A DNA stretch of 64,000 nucleotides from Diacronema lutheri. Lineage: Eukaryota > Haptophyta > Pavlovophyceae > Pavlovales > Pavlovaceae. The stretch covers positions 1 to 64,000 of the forward strand of contig JAGTXO010000013.1 in NCBI GenBank assembly GCA_019448385.1. The letters are read 5' to 3'. Shown in pieces: positions 10,926 through 20,615 of this stretch. The position numbers and the translations under genes are program-made. The notes under the pieces were generated by a model. The model was not told the origin of the DNA. It searched no databases and was given only the letters and a program-made list of their open reading frames with translations. Positions within the stretch are counted from its first letter, which is position 1. Every line of letters begins with the position of its first letter.

Positions 10926-11438
10926 GCCGGCCGTCACGCTGAAGTCATCGCCATCGCACGTCGTTACGAAACCGCGAGTGGCATGGCGAGTTGCCGCACT
11001 CCGCAGCTTCCGAGCGCTGAGGCTTCCAAGGCGAGAGAGACCCCATCGTGACACGGACAGTCAGAGTCATGCTCACATTGACACGCCCTCGGCCCGTGCA
11101 TCGGCGATGGGCCGAGCGCAGGCTTGTGGTCTCCCGGGGGGGGAGGGGGTGCATCCTCCCGCTCCAGCCAGCCTCGCCCACCCGAAAGCCGCCTGCGATC
11201 CGCCGGTCGACGGCGCCCCGACAGCGGGCAGCGTGTGGTACCGCCACGCGACGCCACGCGACGAGGCTGACGCCTGCGGGCTGCAGCACGCCAGGCCGGC
11301 GGGCCTTGCGGCGGCGAGCGGCGCGGACACCCGGCCCAACGCCACGCACGACGCGAGCGGCCACCGACGCCCTGCCGCTGCGCTGCTCGCGTGGCACGGC
11401 CAGCGGTCGTGGGCCCGAGCGTAGAGCGCGCCACGCGC
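10926..11438. other. Intergenic region between SFI1-like gene and RPS21
   Basis: These ~510 bases hold the 5' flank of the SFI1-like gene and the 3' flank of RPS21. Both genes read leftwards. Frames are open on both strands only because the DNA is GC-rich. I see no conserved domain, RNA gene or repeat. Confidence 0.5.
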
Positions 11439-12031
11439 TTAGATCAGCTTGGGCCTCGCCGCCATCTCGGCGAGCCACAAGCGCTCGAGCGCGGCGTCCG
11501 CCTCGCCCTGGCCGCGGATGAAGCCCGAGAGCGCGTACGTCGTGCACTCGCCCGTGTACACGCCGTTCACGTCTGCGCGCGCAGCAGCGCGCGCGCCATA
11601 GGGCGAGGGATTGCTCGGCGCCGCGACGGCGGGCGGCACGGAAGCGCGCTGCCGTGGCGCGTGGCCGGCCAGCGCGGCGCGCGCACGCGCGCGCACCAAC
11701 GTGGCCAATATTGAGCTGCACGCTCGCGCGGTCGTTGGCGTGGATCAGCCGGTTGGTCGCCGAGCTGCTCGATGCGCGCCGCGCGTGGTAGGCCCGCGCC
11801 GCTCGCGTGAGCCGAGCGCGCACGCGCCACGGGGATGCGGGCCTCAGCCTCCGCCGCTGGCGCTGGTCTCGCGCGCTGTTCGCCGCGGCGCGCCCAGGCT
11901 GGGCGCAAGGAAGGGCCGTACAAATGCGCCGAGCACACGCGCATGCTCGCATGGCGCACGCGCGCGCGCGTGCGCGCGGACCACTTGCGCGGGATGTAGA
12001 GGTCCACGTTCACACCCTCGTTGTTGATCAT
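11439..12031 (-). CDS. RPS21: 40S ribosomal protein eS21
   Basis: Three exons, 12031-11982, 11764-11697 and 11572-11439, join to an 83-residue protein, the usual length of eS21. Residues 8-21 ([14 protein letters not shown]) are the family signature, and the C-terminal half reads [20 protein letters not shown]. The Cys codon at residue 17 is split by intron 1 (TG | C) and an Asp codon by intron 2 (G | AC), which fixes both boundaries. Intron 1 is 217 nt and intron 2 is 124 nt, both GT-AG. eS21 sits on the small-subunit body near the mRNA exit side and takes part in late 18S rRNA maturation. The short introns in a ribosomal protein gene give a firm reference for splice signals in this genome: donors GTCCGC and GTGCGC, acceptors GAGCAG and GCGCAG. 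Confidence 0.95.
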
Positions 12032-12200
12032 GGCTGCGGCGCTCTGTTCTGCGAGGCACGTCGCGAGCTGCCGTGGAAATTTAAATTTGGTTCTCAGTCA
12101 CGATTCTGTCGCCGCACAGTACGGTGTACCGTGTACATCGTCGCCGGAGGCCAGGCCGGGTGGGGCGCTTGCGCGCGCGCCCACCCGCGCCCGCCGCCCG

Positions 12201-13454
12201 TCAGCCCTGCGCATGCATTCGCGCGAGTCGCTCGATCGACTCGGCCTCGCGGACGAGCGGAGCAAACCGCCGCTTCGCCTCGGGCGTCGCGTCTTTGAGC
12301 AGCAGCGCCTTGAGCAGCACGAGCTCCGCCTGTGCGCATAGCGGCGCGGCGCGGCGCGCGGCGTGCGCGGCGCGGCCAGCCACCGCGCGCGACGGGCGCG
12401 CGTCAGGCGCCACGCGCGCGGGAGCCACGCGGCGTGCGCGGCCGCCACCGCGAAGGCGCGCGCGCGCCTTCGCGTCCGTCTCGACGCCCACGATGCCGGT
12501 CGAGGGCAGCGGCGGCGGCGCGCGCGGTGCGGGCGGCAGGTAGGCCGCTTTGCGCGTCTTGAGGTCCTCGCTCTGCAGCAGGCCGCTCACAAAGGCGCAC
12601 AGCGCCTCGACGGCTTCGGGCGGCAGCCGGCTGCCGTGCATGGCGGCGTAGTGCAGCGCGCGCGGCAGCAGCGCGCAGTCGACGATGAGCCCGCTTACGC
12701 GCGTCTCATCCAGCGCGTCGAGCCGCTTCACGAGCGACGCGAGGTAGAGCGGTACGGCGCTCTCCTGCGTGCGCGAGAGCTCGAGCGCCTCGGCTGGGCG
12801 GCTGCACGCGTACTCGAGGACCTCCGCCACGTGCTCGATCAGCTCGGGCATGTCCACCGTCTGCAATGGCTCCACGTGCTCAAACGCGCACTGCACCGCG
12901 CGCGTGTGCATGCGCGCGCGCGCGCGCGACGCCGCTCGGCGGCGGCGCGGCGCGCAGCGGCGCGCGCGGCCGGTCGGGCGCACGGCGGCGCGCTCGGCGC
13001 GGGCGAGGCGCGCGCGCACTTTAAGCAGCACAGAGAGCGACTGCTCGAACACGAGCGCGCGCGCCTCGAGCGTGGGCGCGTCGAGGCCGACCGCTTGCGC
13101 AGCGCTCGCGACGTCTTTCGAGTCGGCGTCGAGCTGCCTCCGGCGCCGCTTGTACTCGTGCATCAGGCGGATGCACAGGTTGAGCTTGCCCTCCTCGAGC
13201 AGGTAACGGACGGTCAGCTCCTCGCCCTCCCACAGCGTCGCGGTGTCGTCCTCGCGCGGTAGCCGGTGCTCCATGAGCGCGATGTTGGAGATGTGCAGGA
13301 AGCTGTCGATCATCCCAAGCCACTCGCGCGAGAGCGGCTCGGCGTGCTCGAGCTTGCGCACGTGCTTGCGCAAATCACCCGAGAGCTTGCGCGACAGGTC
13401 GTCCAGCGCTCCCGTCTCGGCCGCCGCCTCATACTGCATCTTGCGCGAGAACAT
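12201..13454 (-). CDS. Unrecognised helical protein, probably three exons
   Basis: The ATG at 13454 begins MFSRKMQYEAAAETGALDDL; a second Met five codons on is also possible. The sequence is largely helical and hydrophilic, with segments such as LGMIDSFLHISNIALMEHRL, RYLLEEGKLNLCIRLMHEYK and ALHYAAMHGSRLPPEAVEAL that look like armadillo/HEAT-type helix pairs. I do not recognise the family. An in-frame GT-AG intron is likely at 13019-12891: the exon ends SVLLK and resumes CAFEHVEPLQ, and the stretch between is pure Arg/Ala. A second intron before AELVLLKALLLKDATPEAKR ends at a CACAG acceptor; its donor is unclear and may be a GC donor near 12470. The stop is at 12201. The gene is head-to-head with the NUMOD3 gene, with 187 bp between start codons. 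Confidence 0.7.
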   Translation of the reverse strand: MFSRKMQYEAAAETGALDDLSRKLSGDLRKHVRKLEHAEPLSREWLGMIDSFLHISNIALMEHRLPREDDTATLWEGEELTVRYLLEEGKLNLCIRLMHEYKRRRRQLDADSKDVASAAQAVGLDAPTLEARALVFEQSLSVLLKVRARLARAERAAVRPTGRARRCAPRRRRAASRARARMHTRAVQCAFEHVEPLQTVDMPELIEHVAEVLEYACSRPAEALELSRTQESAVPLYLASLVKRLDALDETRVSGLIVDCALLPRALHYAAMHGSRLPPEAVEALCAFVSGLLQSEDLKTRKAAYLPPAPRAPPPLPSTGIVGVETDAKARARLRGGGRARRVAPARVAPDARPSRAVAGRAAHAARRAAPLCAQAELVLLKALLLKDATPEAKRRFAPLVREAESIERLARMHAQG

Positions 13455-13641
13455 CCCGCGCACTCTCCACGAGCCGGATCGTTGGCCGACCGAGCACCTG
13501 TAGTGGCGTTTCCACTTTGCACGGCGCTCGCCCTCCCCTGCTGCCGGCCACGAAATCAAAACGCGGCAGGGCGCGTTCCTGCCACTCTCTCCTCGCTCGG
13601 GCGAGGCTGGCGCACCGGAGGAGGGCGTGCGAGGCGGAGGG

Positions 13642-15654
13642 ATGAGACGGGCGCGGTGCGGCTGCACGCTCACCAGTGCGTTGCTTCTCGCGCTCGCGCC
13701 CACCTCGCACCCGGCGGTGCTCGGCGCGCGCACCACGTTGCGCGCGCGCCCGGCGGCGGTGCGCGGCGCGTGCGTTGCACGCGAGCTGCCCGAGATCTTT
13801 GCCGCACCGGCGCCGCCGGAAGTAGCGGTCGCGACGGGCGGGCGCCCGCACACGCCCGAATCGCGCGCCAAGATCTCCGCGTCCAACAAGGGCAAGCTGC
13901 CGTGGAACCGCGGGCGCAAGCACTCGGCGCAGACGATCGAGCTGATCCGCGAGGGCACGATGCGCGCGATGCAAGAGCGCGCGGCGCAGCGCAAGGCGTG
14001 GATGCTCGAGCACCCGGAGGAGGTGGCCGCACAGCGCGCGCAGGCTCAGATCAAGCGCCTCGCCCGCCTCCAGCTCCAGCGCGAGCAGCGCGCGGCCGCG
14101 CGAGAGGCGCGCGACGCCGCGCGAGCAGAGGCCGCTGCACGCGAGGCCGAGCGCGCGGCGGCGGCGCTCGCGGCGATGCCGCCGGGCACGCCACCGCCGC
14201 CGCCACCGCCGCCGCCGCCGCCGCGCCCGCCGCGCCCATCGCCCTCGCCCGAGGTGCGCGCGCGCATCGCAGCGACGCTGCGACAGCGCTGGCAGGACCC
14301 GGCCTACCGCGCGGCGCGCTCGACGGAGCCGCCATCGCCTGAGACGCGCGCACGGCTCGCGGCGGCGATGCGGCTGCGCTGGATGAACATCTCGCGCGAG
14401 GGTCGCGCCATGCTTGGCGCGGCTACGACGCGCACACACTCGGCCGAACGGCGGGTGCGCGCGCGCGCGCGCGTCGCAGCCGCCCGTGCGAGCACGCGAG
14501 CGCATCGCGACACGCACGGCCGCGCCGGCGCGCCGCGCCCTCGCTGAGCGGTTCGCGCGCGCGCCGACCGGTCGTGCTCCGCGGCGTGCCGCCGCGCAGG
14601 CCAAGATTGCCGAGTCGGTGCGCGCGCGCTGGCAGGACCCGGCCTACCGCAACCGGACAGTCGCCGCGATTCGCACGTCGGCCGGTCAGCGCTCGCCGCG
14701 CGAGCGCGACGCCGGCCGGCGCACGGCGCCGTCGAAGACGGCGCGGCTTGCCACCGCGCTGCTCGGCGACGATGCGAGCGCCGTGCGCGCGCCGCGCGCG
14801 CCACGCGCGCGCAAGCCCGCCACGCCGAAGCTCGGCGCGAGCGGGCTCGCGACCGCGCAAGCGGACGCGGCAGAAGCCGACCGGCAGCGCGGCAAGCGCG
14901 GCAGCGCGATGGCGGCGGCCGCTAGGGCCGCGGCGGCGCGCGCGCGGGCGAGCGAGGGCAACGACGCCGGCGCCGCAGACGACGCCGGCGCCGACGCCGA
15001 CTTTGGCGGCGAGCTGCAGAGTGAAGCGTCGCGCCGTAGGATGCGCTCAAGCCGCGCCGCGGAGGCGGCCGCGCACGGCGACGCGCTTGCCGACGGGGGG
15101 CTCTCGCGCTCGGCGGATCGCTTCGCGCCAGTGGGTGTGCGCGCCGAGCCGCGCGCCGAGGCCGCTGGCGGCGCGTGGGTCGCGCCCTCCGCGCCGTCGA
15201 CCGGCGTCGGCCGAGGGGAGGCGCACCTCGCCGCCGCGCCACGCAGACGCGGCCGGCCGCGCGGCCCGACGAGCAGCGGCGGCGGTGGCGTGCGGCAGCT
15301 TGGCGCGGCGCAGCTGGCGGCGGCAGAGACGCAGCGCCGGCTTGCGCACCGCCTTCGTCATTCGCTCGCCGAGCTCGAGATCGAGCCGCTCCAGTCGCAG
15401 CTCTTCCCACAGGTGCGACACCGAGCCACGCCCGTTGCGCGCGCCACGCTCGCCGCCACCGTGCGCTCACCGCCGCCTCGACCCGCGCCGTGCTTCGCCG
15501 CGCGCGCGCGCAGGGCTCGGGCGACGAGAGCGACTTTGCGCAGGCGCTGCTCGCGACGCTCGTGAGCGGCGCCGAGTCGTCGGCACGGCTGGCAGCGGGC
15601 GGGCGAGGGGCTGCTGCGGACGATGACGACGGTGGCGCTGGCGCTGGCGGCTGA
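13642..15654 (+). CDS. NUMOD3-motif protein with possible plastid leader
   Basis: Exons 13642-14454, 14600-15412 and 15514-15654 join in phase 0 to about 588 residues (593 if the Met at 13627 is used). The N-terminus (MRRARCGCTLTSALLLALAP) is hydrophobic then Arg-rich, as expected for a signal or transit leader to an organelle, possibly a complex plastid. At residues ~75-110 PHTPESRAKISASNKGKLPW is a NUMOD3-type motif, a small DNA-binding module first noted in homing nucleases and present in plastid-directed plant proteins. Three copies of a motif like RARIAATLRQRWQDPAYR follow. The third copy is rebuilt only when intron 1 is removed (SAERR joined to AKIAESVRARWQDPAYR), which confirms the junction. 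The C-terminus is acidic (GAADDDDGG). No nuclease domain is visible. An organellar nucleic-acid-binding role is inference. Confidence 0.75.
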
Positions 15655-15886
15655 CGAGCGGGGCCATACCAGTGGAGTGGCGCGCGAACGCGGGCATGTG
15701 CTGCCCAACTGAGGCTCAGCGGGCTGGTGCCCAGTAAAACTGGCGCTCCGGACATTTTAAAAGTGTTCACAAAAAGGTCGCGCCCAAATTTAGGCCTCGG
15801 GCCCACGCGAGGGAAACGGCCGCGAACGACTTCCAACTTCTTTGGTGGACGCGCACCACGCGCGCGCGCGCCTTGAACGGCGACGC
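15655..15886. other. Intergenic promoter region
   Basis: These 232 bases separate two plus-strand genes. An AT-richer patch at about 15735-15800 (aaaactggcgctccggacattttaaaagtg) lies ~90-150 bp before the next start and could be promoter DNA. No defined motif is recognised. Confidence 0.4.
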
Positions 15887-18800
15887 ATGATGCGCAGCGT
15901 GGCGCGGCCCCAGGCGGTCACTCTGGCCCTCTGCATTGCGTGCATGGTCGCCGGAGCTGCAGGCATGAATTCGCCTAGCCCGCCGCCCAGCCCGCCGCCT
16001 AGCGCGCCGCCCAGCCCGCCACCGAGCCCGCCGCCGCCCACGCCGCCGCCGAGCCCGCCACCAAACCCGCCGCCCAGCCCGCCGCCGCCGAGCCCGCCGC
16101 CCAGCCCGCCGCCCAGCCCGCCGCCCAGCCCGCCACCGAGCCCGCCGCCGCCCAGCCCGCCACCGAGCCCGCCGCCTCCAAGACCGCCACCGAGCCCGCC
16201 GCCGAGCCCACCGCCGAGCCCGCCGCCGCCGAGCCCGCCACCCAGCCCGCCGCCCAGCCCGCCGCCGAGCCCGCCGCCACCGAGCCCACCGCCGAGCCCG
16301 CCGCCCAGCCCGCCGCCGAGCCCGCCGCCGCCAAGCCCGCCGCCGAGCCCGCCGCCTAGCCCACCTTCGAGCCCGCCGCCGCCCAGCCCGCCGCCCAGCC
16401 CGCCGCCGCCATCCCCGCCGCCCAGCCCACCGCCCAGCCCTCCGCCGAGCCCGCCGCCCAGCCCGCCGCCACCGAGCCCGCCACCAAGCCCACCGCCCAG
16501 CCCGCCGCCCAGCCCGCCGCCCAGCCCGCCGCCGCCGAGGCCGCCACCGAGCCCGCCGCCCAGCCCGCCGCCGCCAAGCCCGCCGCCCAGCCCACCGCCG
16601 CCCTCCCCGCCGCCCAGCCCACCGCCCAGCCCGCCACCCAGCCCACCACCGAGCCCGCCGCCGCCCAGCCCTCCGCCCAGCCCGCCGCCCAGCCCGCCGC
16701 CCAGCCCGCCGCCACCGAGCCCACCACCAAGCCCGCCGCCGAGCCCGCCGCCGAGCCCGCCGCCGCCGAGCCCGCCGCCGAGCCCGCCGCCCAGCCCACC
16801 GCCGAGCCCGCCGCCGCCCAGCCCGCCGCCCAGCCCACCGCCCAGCCCGCCGCCAAGTCCGCCGCCCAGCCCGCCGCCGCCCAGCCCGCCGCCCTCTCCG
16901 CCGCCGAGCCCGCCGCCCAGCCCGCCGCCGTCAAGCCCGCCGCCCGGCCCACCGCCGAGCCCACCGCCGAGCCCGCCACCACCAAGCCCGCCGCCCAGCC
17001 CGCCGCCTAGCCCGCCTCCGCCAAGCCCACCACCCAGCCCGCCGCCCAGTCCACCGCCCTCTCCGCCACCCAGCCCGCCGCCCTCCCCGCCGCCCAGCCC
17101 GCCGCCCAGCCCTCCGCCGAGTCCGCCGCCTAGCCCGCCGCCGCCCAGCCCGCCGCCCAGCCCGCCGCCCAGCCCGCCGCCGCCCAGCCCGCCGCCCAGC
17201 CCGCCGCCCAGCCCGCCGCCGCCCAGCCCGCCGCCCAGCCCGCCGCCGCCCAGCCCGCCGCCCAGCCCGCCGCCCAGCCCGCCGCCCTCACCGCCGCCCT
17301 CACCGCCGCCCTCACCGCCGCCCTCACCGCCGCCCTCACCGCCGCCCAGCCCGCCGCCCAGCCCGCCGCCCAGCCCGCCACCGAGCCCGCCGCCTAGCCC
17401 GCCGCCGCCCAGCCCGCCGCCCAGCCCGCCGCCTAGCCCGCCGCCGCCCAGCCCGCCGCCCTCGCCGCCGCCAAGCCCACCGCCGCCCAGCCCGCCACCG
17501 TCTCCTCCGCCGCCCAGCCCACCGCCGAGCCCACCGCCGAGCCCGCCACCACCGAGCCCGCCGCCGAGTCCGCCGCCCAGCCCGCCGCCGCCCAGCCCGC
17601 CGCCCTCGCCACCGCCTAGCCCGCCGCCGCCCAGCCCGCCGCCCAGCCCGCCGCCCAGCCCGCCGCCCAGCCCGCCACCCAGCCCGCCGCCCTCGCCGCC
17701 CCCCTCGCCTCCACCGAGCCCGCCGCCTAGCCCGCCGCCCAGCCCGCCGCCCAGTCCGCCGCCGAGCCCGCCGCCTAGCCCACCGCCCAGCCCGCCGCCC
17801 AGTCCGCCGCCGAGCCCGCCGCCCAGCCCGCCGCCCAGCCCGCCGCCCAGCCCGCCGCCTAGCCCGCCACCCAGCCCGCCGCCCAGCCCGCCGCCCTCGC
17901 CGCCGCCGAGCCCGCCGCCGAGCCCACCGCCGCCGAGCCCACCGCCCTCGCCGCCGCCTAGCCCGCCGCCGCCTAGCCCACCGCCCTCTCCGCCGCCGAG
18001 CCCGCCGCCCTCTCCGCCGCCCAGTCCACCACCCAGCCCGCCGCCGCCCAGCCCGCCACCGAGCCCGCCGCCCAGCCCGCCGCCCTCTCCGCCGCCCTCT
18101 CCGCCACCCAGCCCGCCGCCCAGCCCACCGCCCAGCCCACCGCCTAGCCCGCCGCCCAGCCCACCGCCCAGCCCGCCGCCCTCCCCGCCGCCCAGCCCGC
18201 CGCCCAGCCCGCCGCCCAGCCCGCCGCCCAGCCCGCCGCCCAGCCCGCCGCCTAGCCCGCCGCCCTCGCCGCCGCCCTCACCGCCGCCCAGCCCGCCACC
18301 CTCCCCACCGCCCAGCCCACCGCCCAGCCCACCGCCCAGCCCGCCGCCCAGCCCGCCGCCCAGCCCGCCGCCGCCGAGCCCGCCGCCAAGCCCGCCGCCG
18401 AGCCCGCCGCCGCCCAGCCCGCCGCCCAGCCCGCCGCCGAGCCCGCCGCCGCCCAGCCCGCCACCCAGCCCGCCGCCCAGCCCGCCGCCGCCCTCGCCGC
18501 CGCCCAGCCCGCCGCCCAGCCCGCCGCCCAGCCCGCCGCCTAGCCCGCCGCCCGCGCTTCGGTCGCACGACGACTATACGCGCCTGTACTATGCGGTTGG
18601 CCTCTCGGGCGACCCGGTCGACTTTGACCCGCTGACGAGCACCGGTGCGCTCAATCGCGAGACCTTCCGGAAGGCGATTGCTGGCTTCGCGCAGATCGCG
18701 CTCTGGCAGGTGATCATCGACGGCGCTGTCGCCGGCTCCGTCGCAATCGACTTTTCGCTCATCATCCCGACTGACATTTCGCCAAGCGTGCACACAGTCG

Positions 18801-20427
18801 AGAACACGATGCTCGACCTCCTCGCGCTGCAGGCGCTGCTCGAGTCGGCCCTCGCAATGACAGTCGTGACTAACGCGACACTGCGCGCGAGCTCCGAGCG
18901 CTTTGTGCAGTACGACTGCCTCTGCAGGACAGGCGAGGAGTTCACGCCGCTCAACACCTTCCCGCCCTTCGTTGGCCGTCCGTCGGACACGCTCACGTGC
19001 AACTCGGTCGTGCAATGGCTGCAGGCGGGCGGCGCGAACGACGGTGGCACCTACGCCGACGGCTCGTGCGCAGACTTTGAGGACTCGCTCGAGACGACCG
19101 GCGCGTACGCCGGCGTGCCGCGCGGCAGCCTCTACCCATTCATGCAGTATTGGCTGCGGCAGGCCTGCTGCGCGCAGCCCATCAACCTTCGCTGCGCGCT
19201 GTGCGGCGGCGCGACCTATACGCCGCGCGCAGAGGGCTGCGCGAGCGCGCTCGGCGCGTCGCTCTCCGCGTCGACGACTGCGCAGTGGACGCAGATCCGA
19301 CCGCGCACGTGCGACGGCGTGCGCCACTTCTACGCGACGCAGGACACGGCCAACAAGGTGCGCCTCAAGGACGAGGCGTACGGCGCGTGCTGCGTGCCCG
19401 ACCCGACGCCGCGCGAGGACGACGACGAAGAGACGGGCAACACGACGGCGACGCTCGTCGAGGTGGCGACGAGCAACGCCCTCGCGCTCGGCGTCGGCGT
19501 GGGCTTGGGCGTGCGCGCCGCGCCGCGCCCGCGTTCGCGCGACACGGCGCCGCGCTGCGCGCGGTGCGCGAACGGCGCGCGCCTCACGCGCCGCGTTGTC
19601 CACCACGCTCCTCCCGCGCTGCTCTGCGCATACGCGTGCTCCCGCAGCTTGGCCTGCCGCTGCTGCTGCTGCTGGGATGCGTCGGTTACGCGCTCAACCA
19701 GCGCAGGCTGGGCAAGCCGTTGCCTCGGCTCCGCCTCGTCCGATTCCTCGCCAACCAGCGCGCGAGCGCCGCGGCGGACGCGGACGCAGAAACGGCGGAA
19801 AACGGCCGCCGCACATCCGCACGCGCATCCGCCGGGAGCACGGCGCGGCCGCGCGCGCCGGCCGAGCCGGGCGCGGCGGAAGGCGGTGCCGCCGTTGCAA
19901 CGCCACTCTCGCGCGGCCGTTTCGGCTTTGGCCGAGGCGCCGCGGCGGCGGCGGCTGGCGACGCACGCACGGCCGACGGCGGCGCATGCGCGGTCGGCGG
20001 CGCCAGCGCCGACGGCGGCGCGACCGGCAGTGCGCTGGGCACGCCGCCGGGGCGCGCGCGCGGCTTTGGCGGCGGCCGCTTCGGCTTTGGCTCGCCGCAG
20101 GTGATGCCAAACAATGCGGCCTCGGCAGAGATGCAGACGCGCTTGCCTCTCCGCGGCACAGGTGGCCCGGCGGCCGGCGTGGCGCCGCCAATGCGCGCGC
20201 CGCTGCCCCCAACGGGCGCAGTGCCGCCCGTGCGGCCGCCAGCTCCGCCTGTCGCTGCAGGCACCTCGAGCGCGATCGCGCGCGGCGCGTCGACCGGCGT
20301 CGGCGCCGCAAAGCTGCCACCGCTCCAATTTGCGCCGGCACTTCCCGCGACCGACGCAAAACTGCCCGCCTTGCCAACGCCTCGACAGCCGCCGCCTGAG
20401 CCAGAGGGCGACGACGCGCGCGGCTGA
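15887..20427 (+). CDS. Giant SPPP-repeat surface protein with one membrane helix
   Basis: Exons 15887-19510 and 19648-20427 give 1467 residues. The paired ATGs at 15887/15890 begin MMRSVARPQAVTLALCIACM, a clear signal peptide. Residues ~29-889 are an unbroken SPPP/SPPPP repeat, a pattern that is hydroxylated and arabinosylated in algal and plant cell-wall glycoproteins. A ~310-residue Cys-containing ectodomain follows (RSHDDYTRLYYAVGLSGDPV, CLCRTGEEFTPLN, YWLRQACCAQP). Removing the 137-nt intron rebuilds the membrane helix (ALALGVGVGLG joined to LGLPLLLLLGCVGYAL). The tail is rich in Gly, Ala and Pro with two RGRFGFG-like boxes. I infer a rod-like wall or extracellular-matrix receptor with its C-terminus inside the cell. 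The ectodomain family is not recognised. The existing repeat length may be affected by assembly collapse. Confidence 0.8.
15965..18553. repeat. 2.6-kb array of AGCCCGCCG(CC)-type units
   Basis: This is a near-perfect trinucleotide-based array (agc ccg ccg ccc and variants) coding Ser-Pro3-4. Several sub-blocks repeat at longer periods, for example five copies of ccctcaccgccg at 17284-17343. Synonymous variation (ccg, cca, ccc, cct) is scattered, so protein-level selection acts along with slippage. Confidence 0.95.
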
Positions 20428-20504
20428 ACTTCCCGTGCAGAGGAGCTCGAAAGTGCGCCGCTTGACCGCAAGTCGCGCTCTACGCTCTCGTGCGCGCCGG
20501 TCTC

Positions 20505-20615
20505 TGGTCACTCCCAGTGGTCATTCCCAGTGGTCATTCCCAGTGGTCATTCCCAGTGGTCATTGCCAGTGGTCTTCCCTCATTCCCAGTGGTCATTCCC
20601 ACTGGTCACTCCCAG
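20505..20615. repeat. 13-bp minisatellite (cattcccagtggt)
   Basis: About eight imperfect copies of a 13-bp unit sit in the gap between two convergent genes. The right edge overlaps the last codons of the minus-strand transporter, whose TGA stop (20606-20608) comes from a repeat unit (ggtcactcccag). Confidence 0.9.

Noticed and set aside
10926-11054. N-terminal 43 residues of the first SFI1-like gene from a GTG start
   Set aside because: GTG is not a normal nuclear start. The frame may be an unsplit upstream exon but cannot be supported without transcripts.
15965-18553. Minus-strand Gly/Ala/Trp frames opposite the SPPP array
   Set aside because: They are the complement of Ser-Pro codons. The plus strand has a signal peptide, an ectodomain and a membrane helix.
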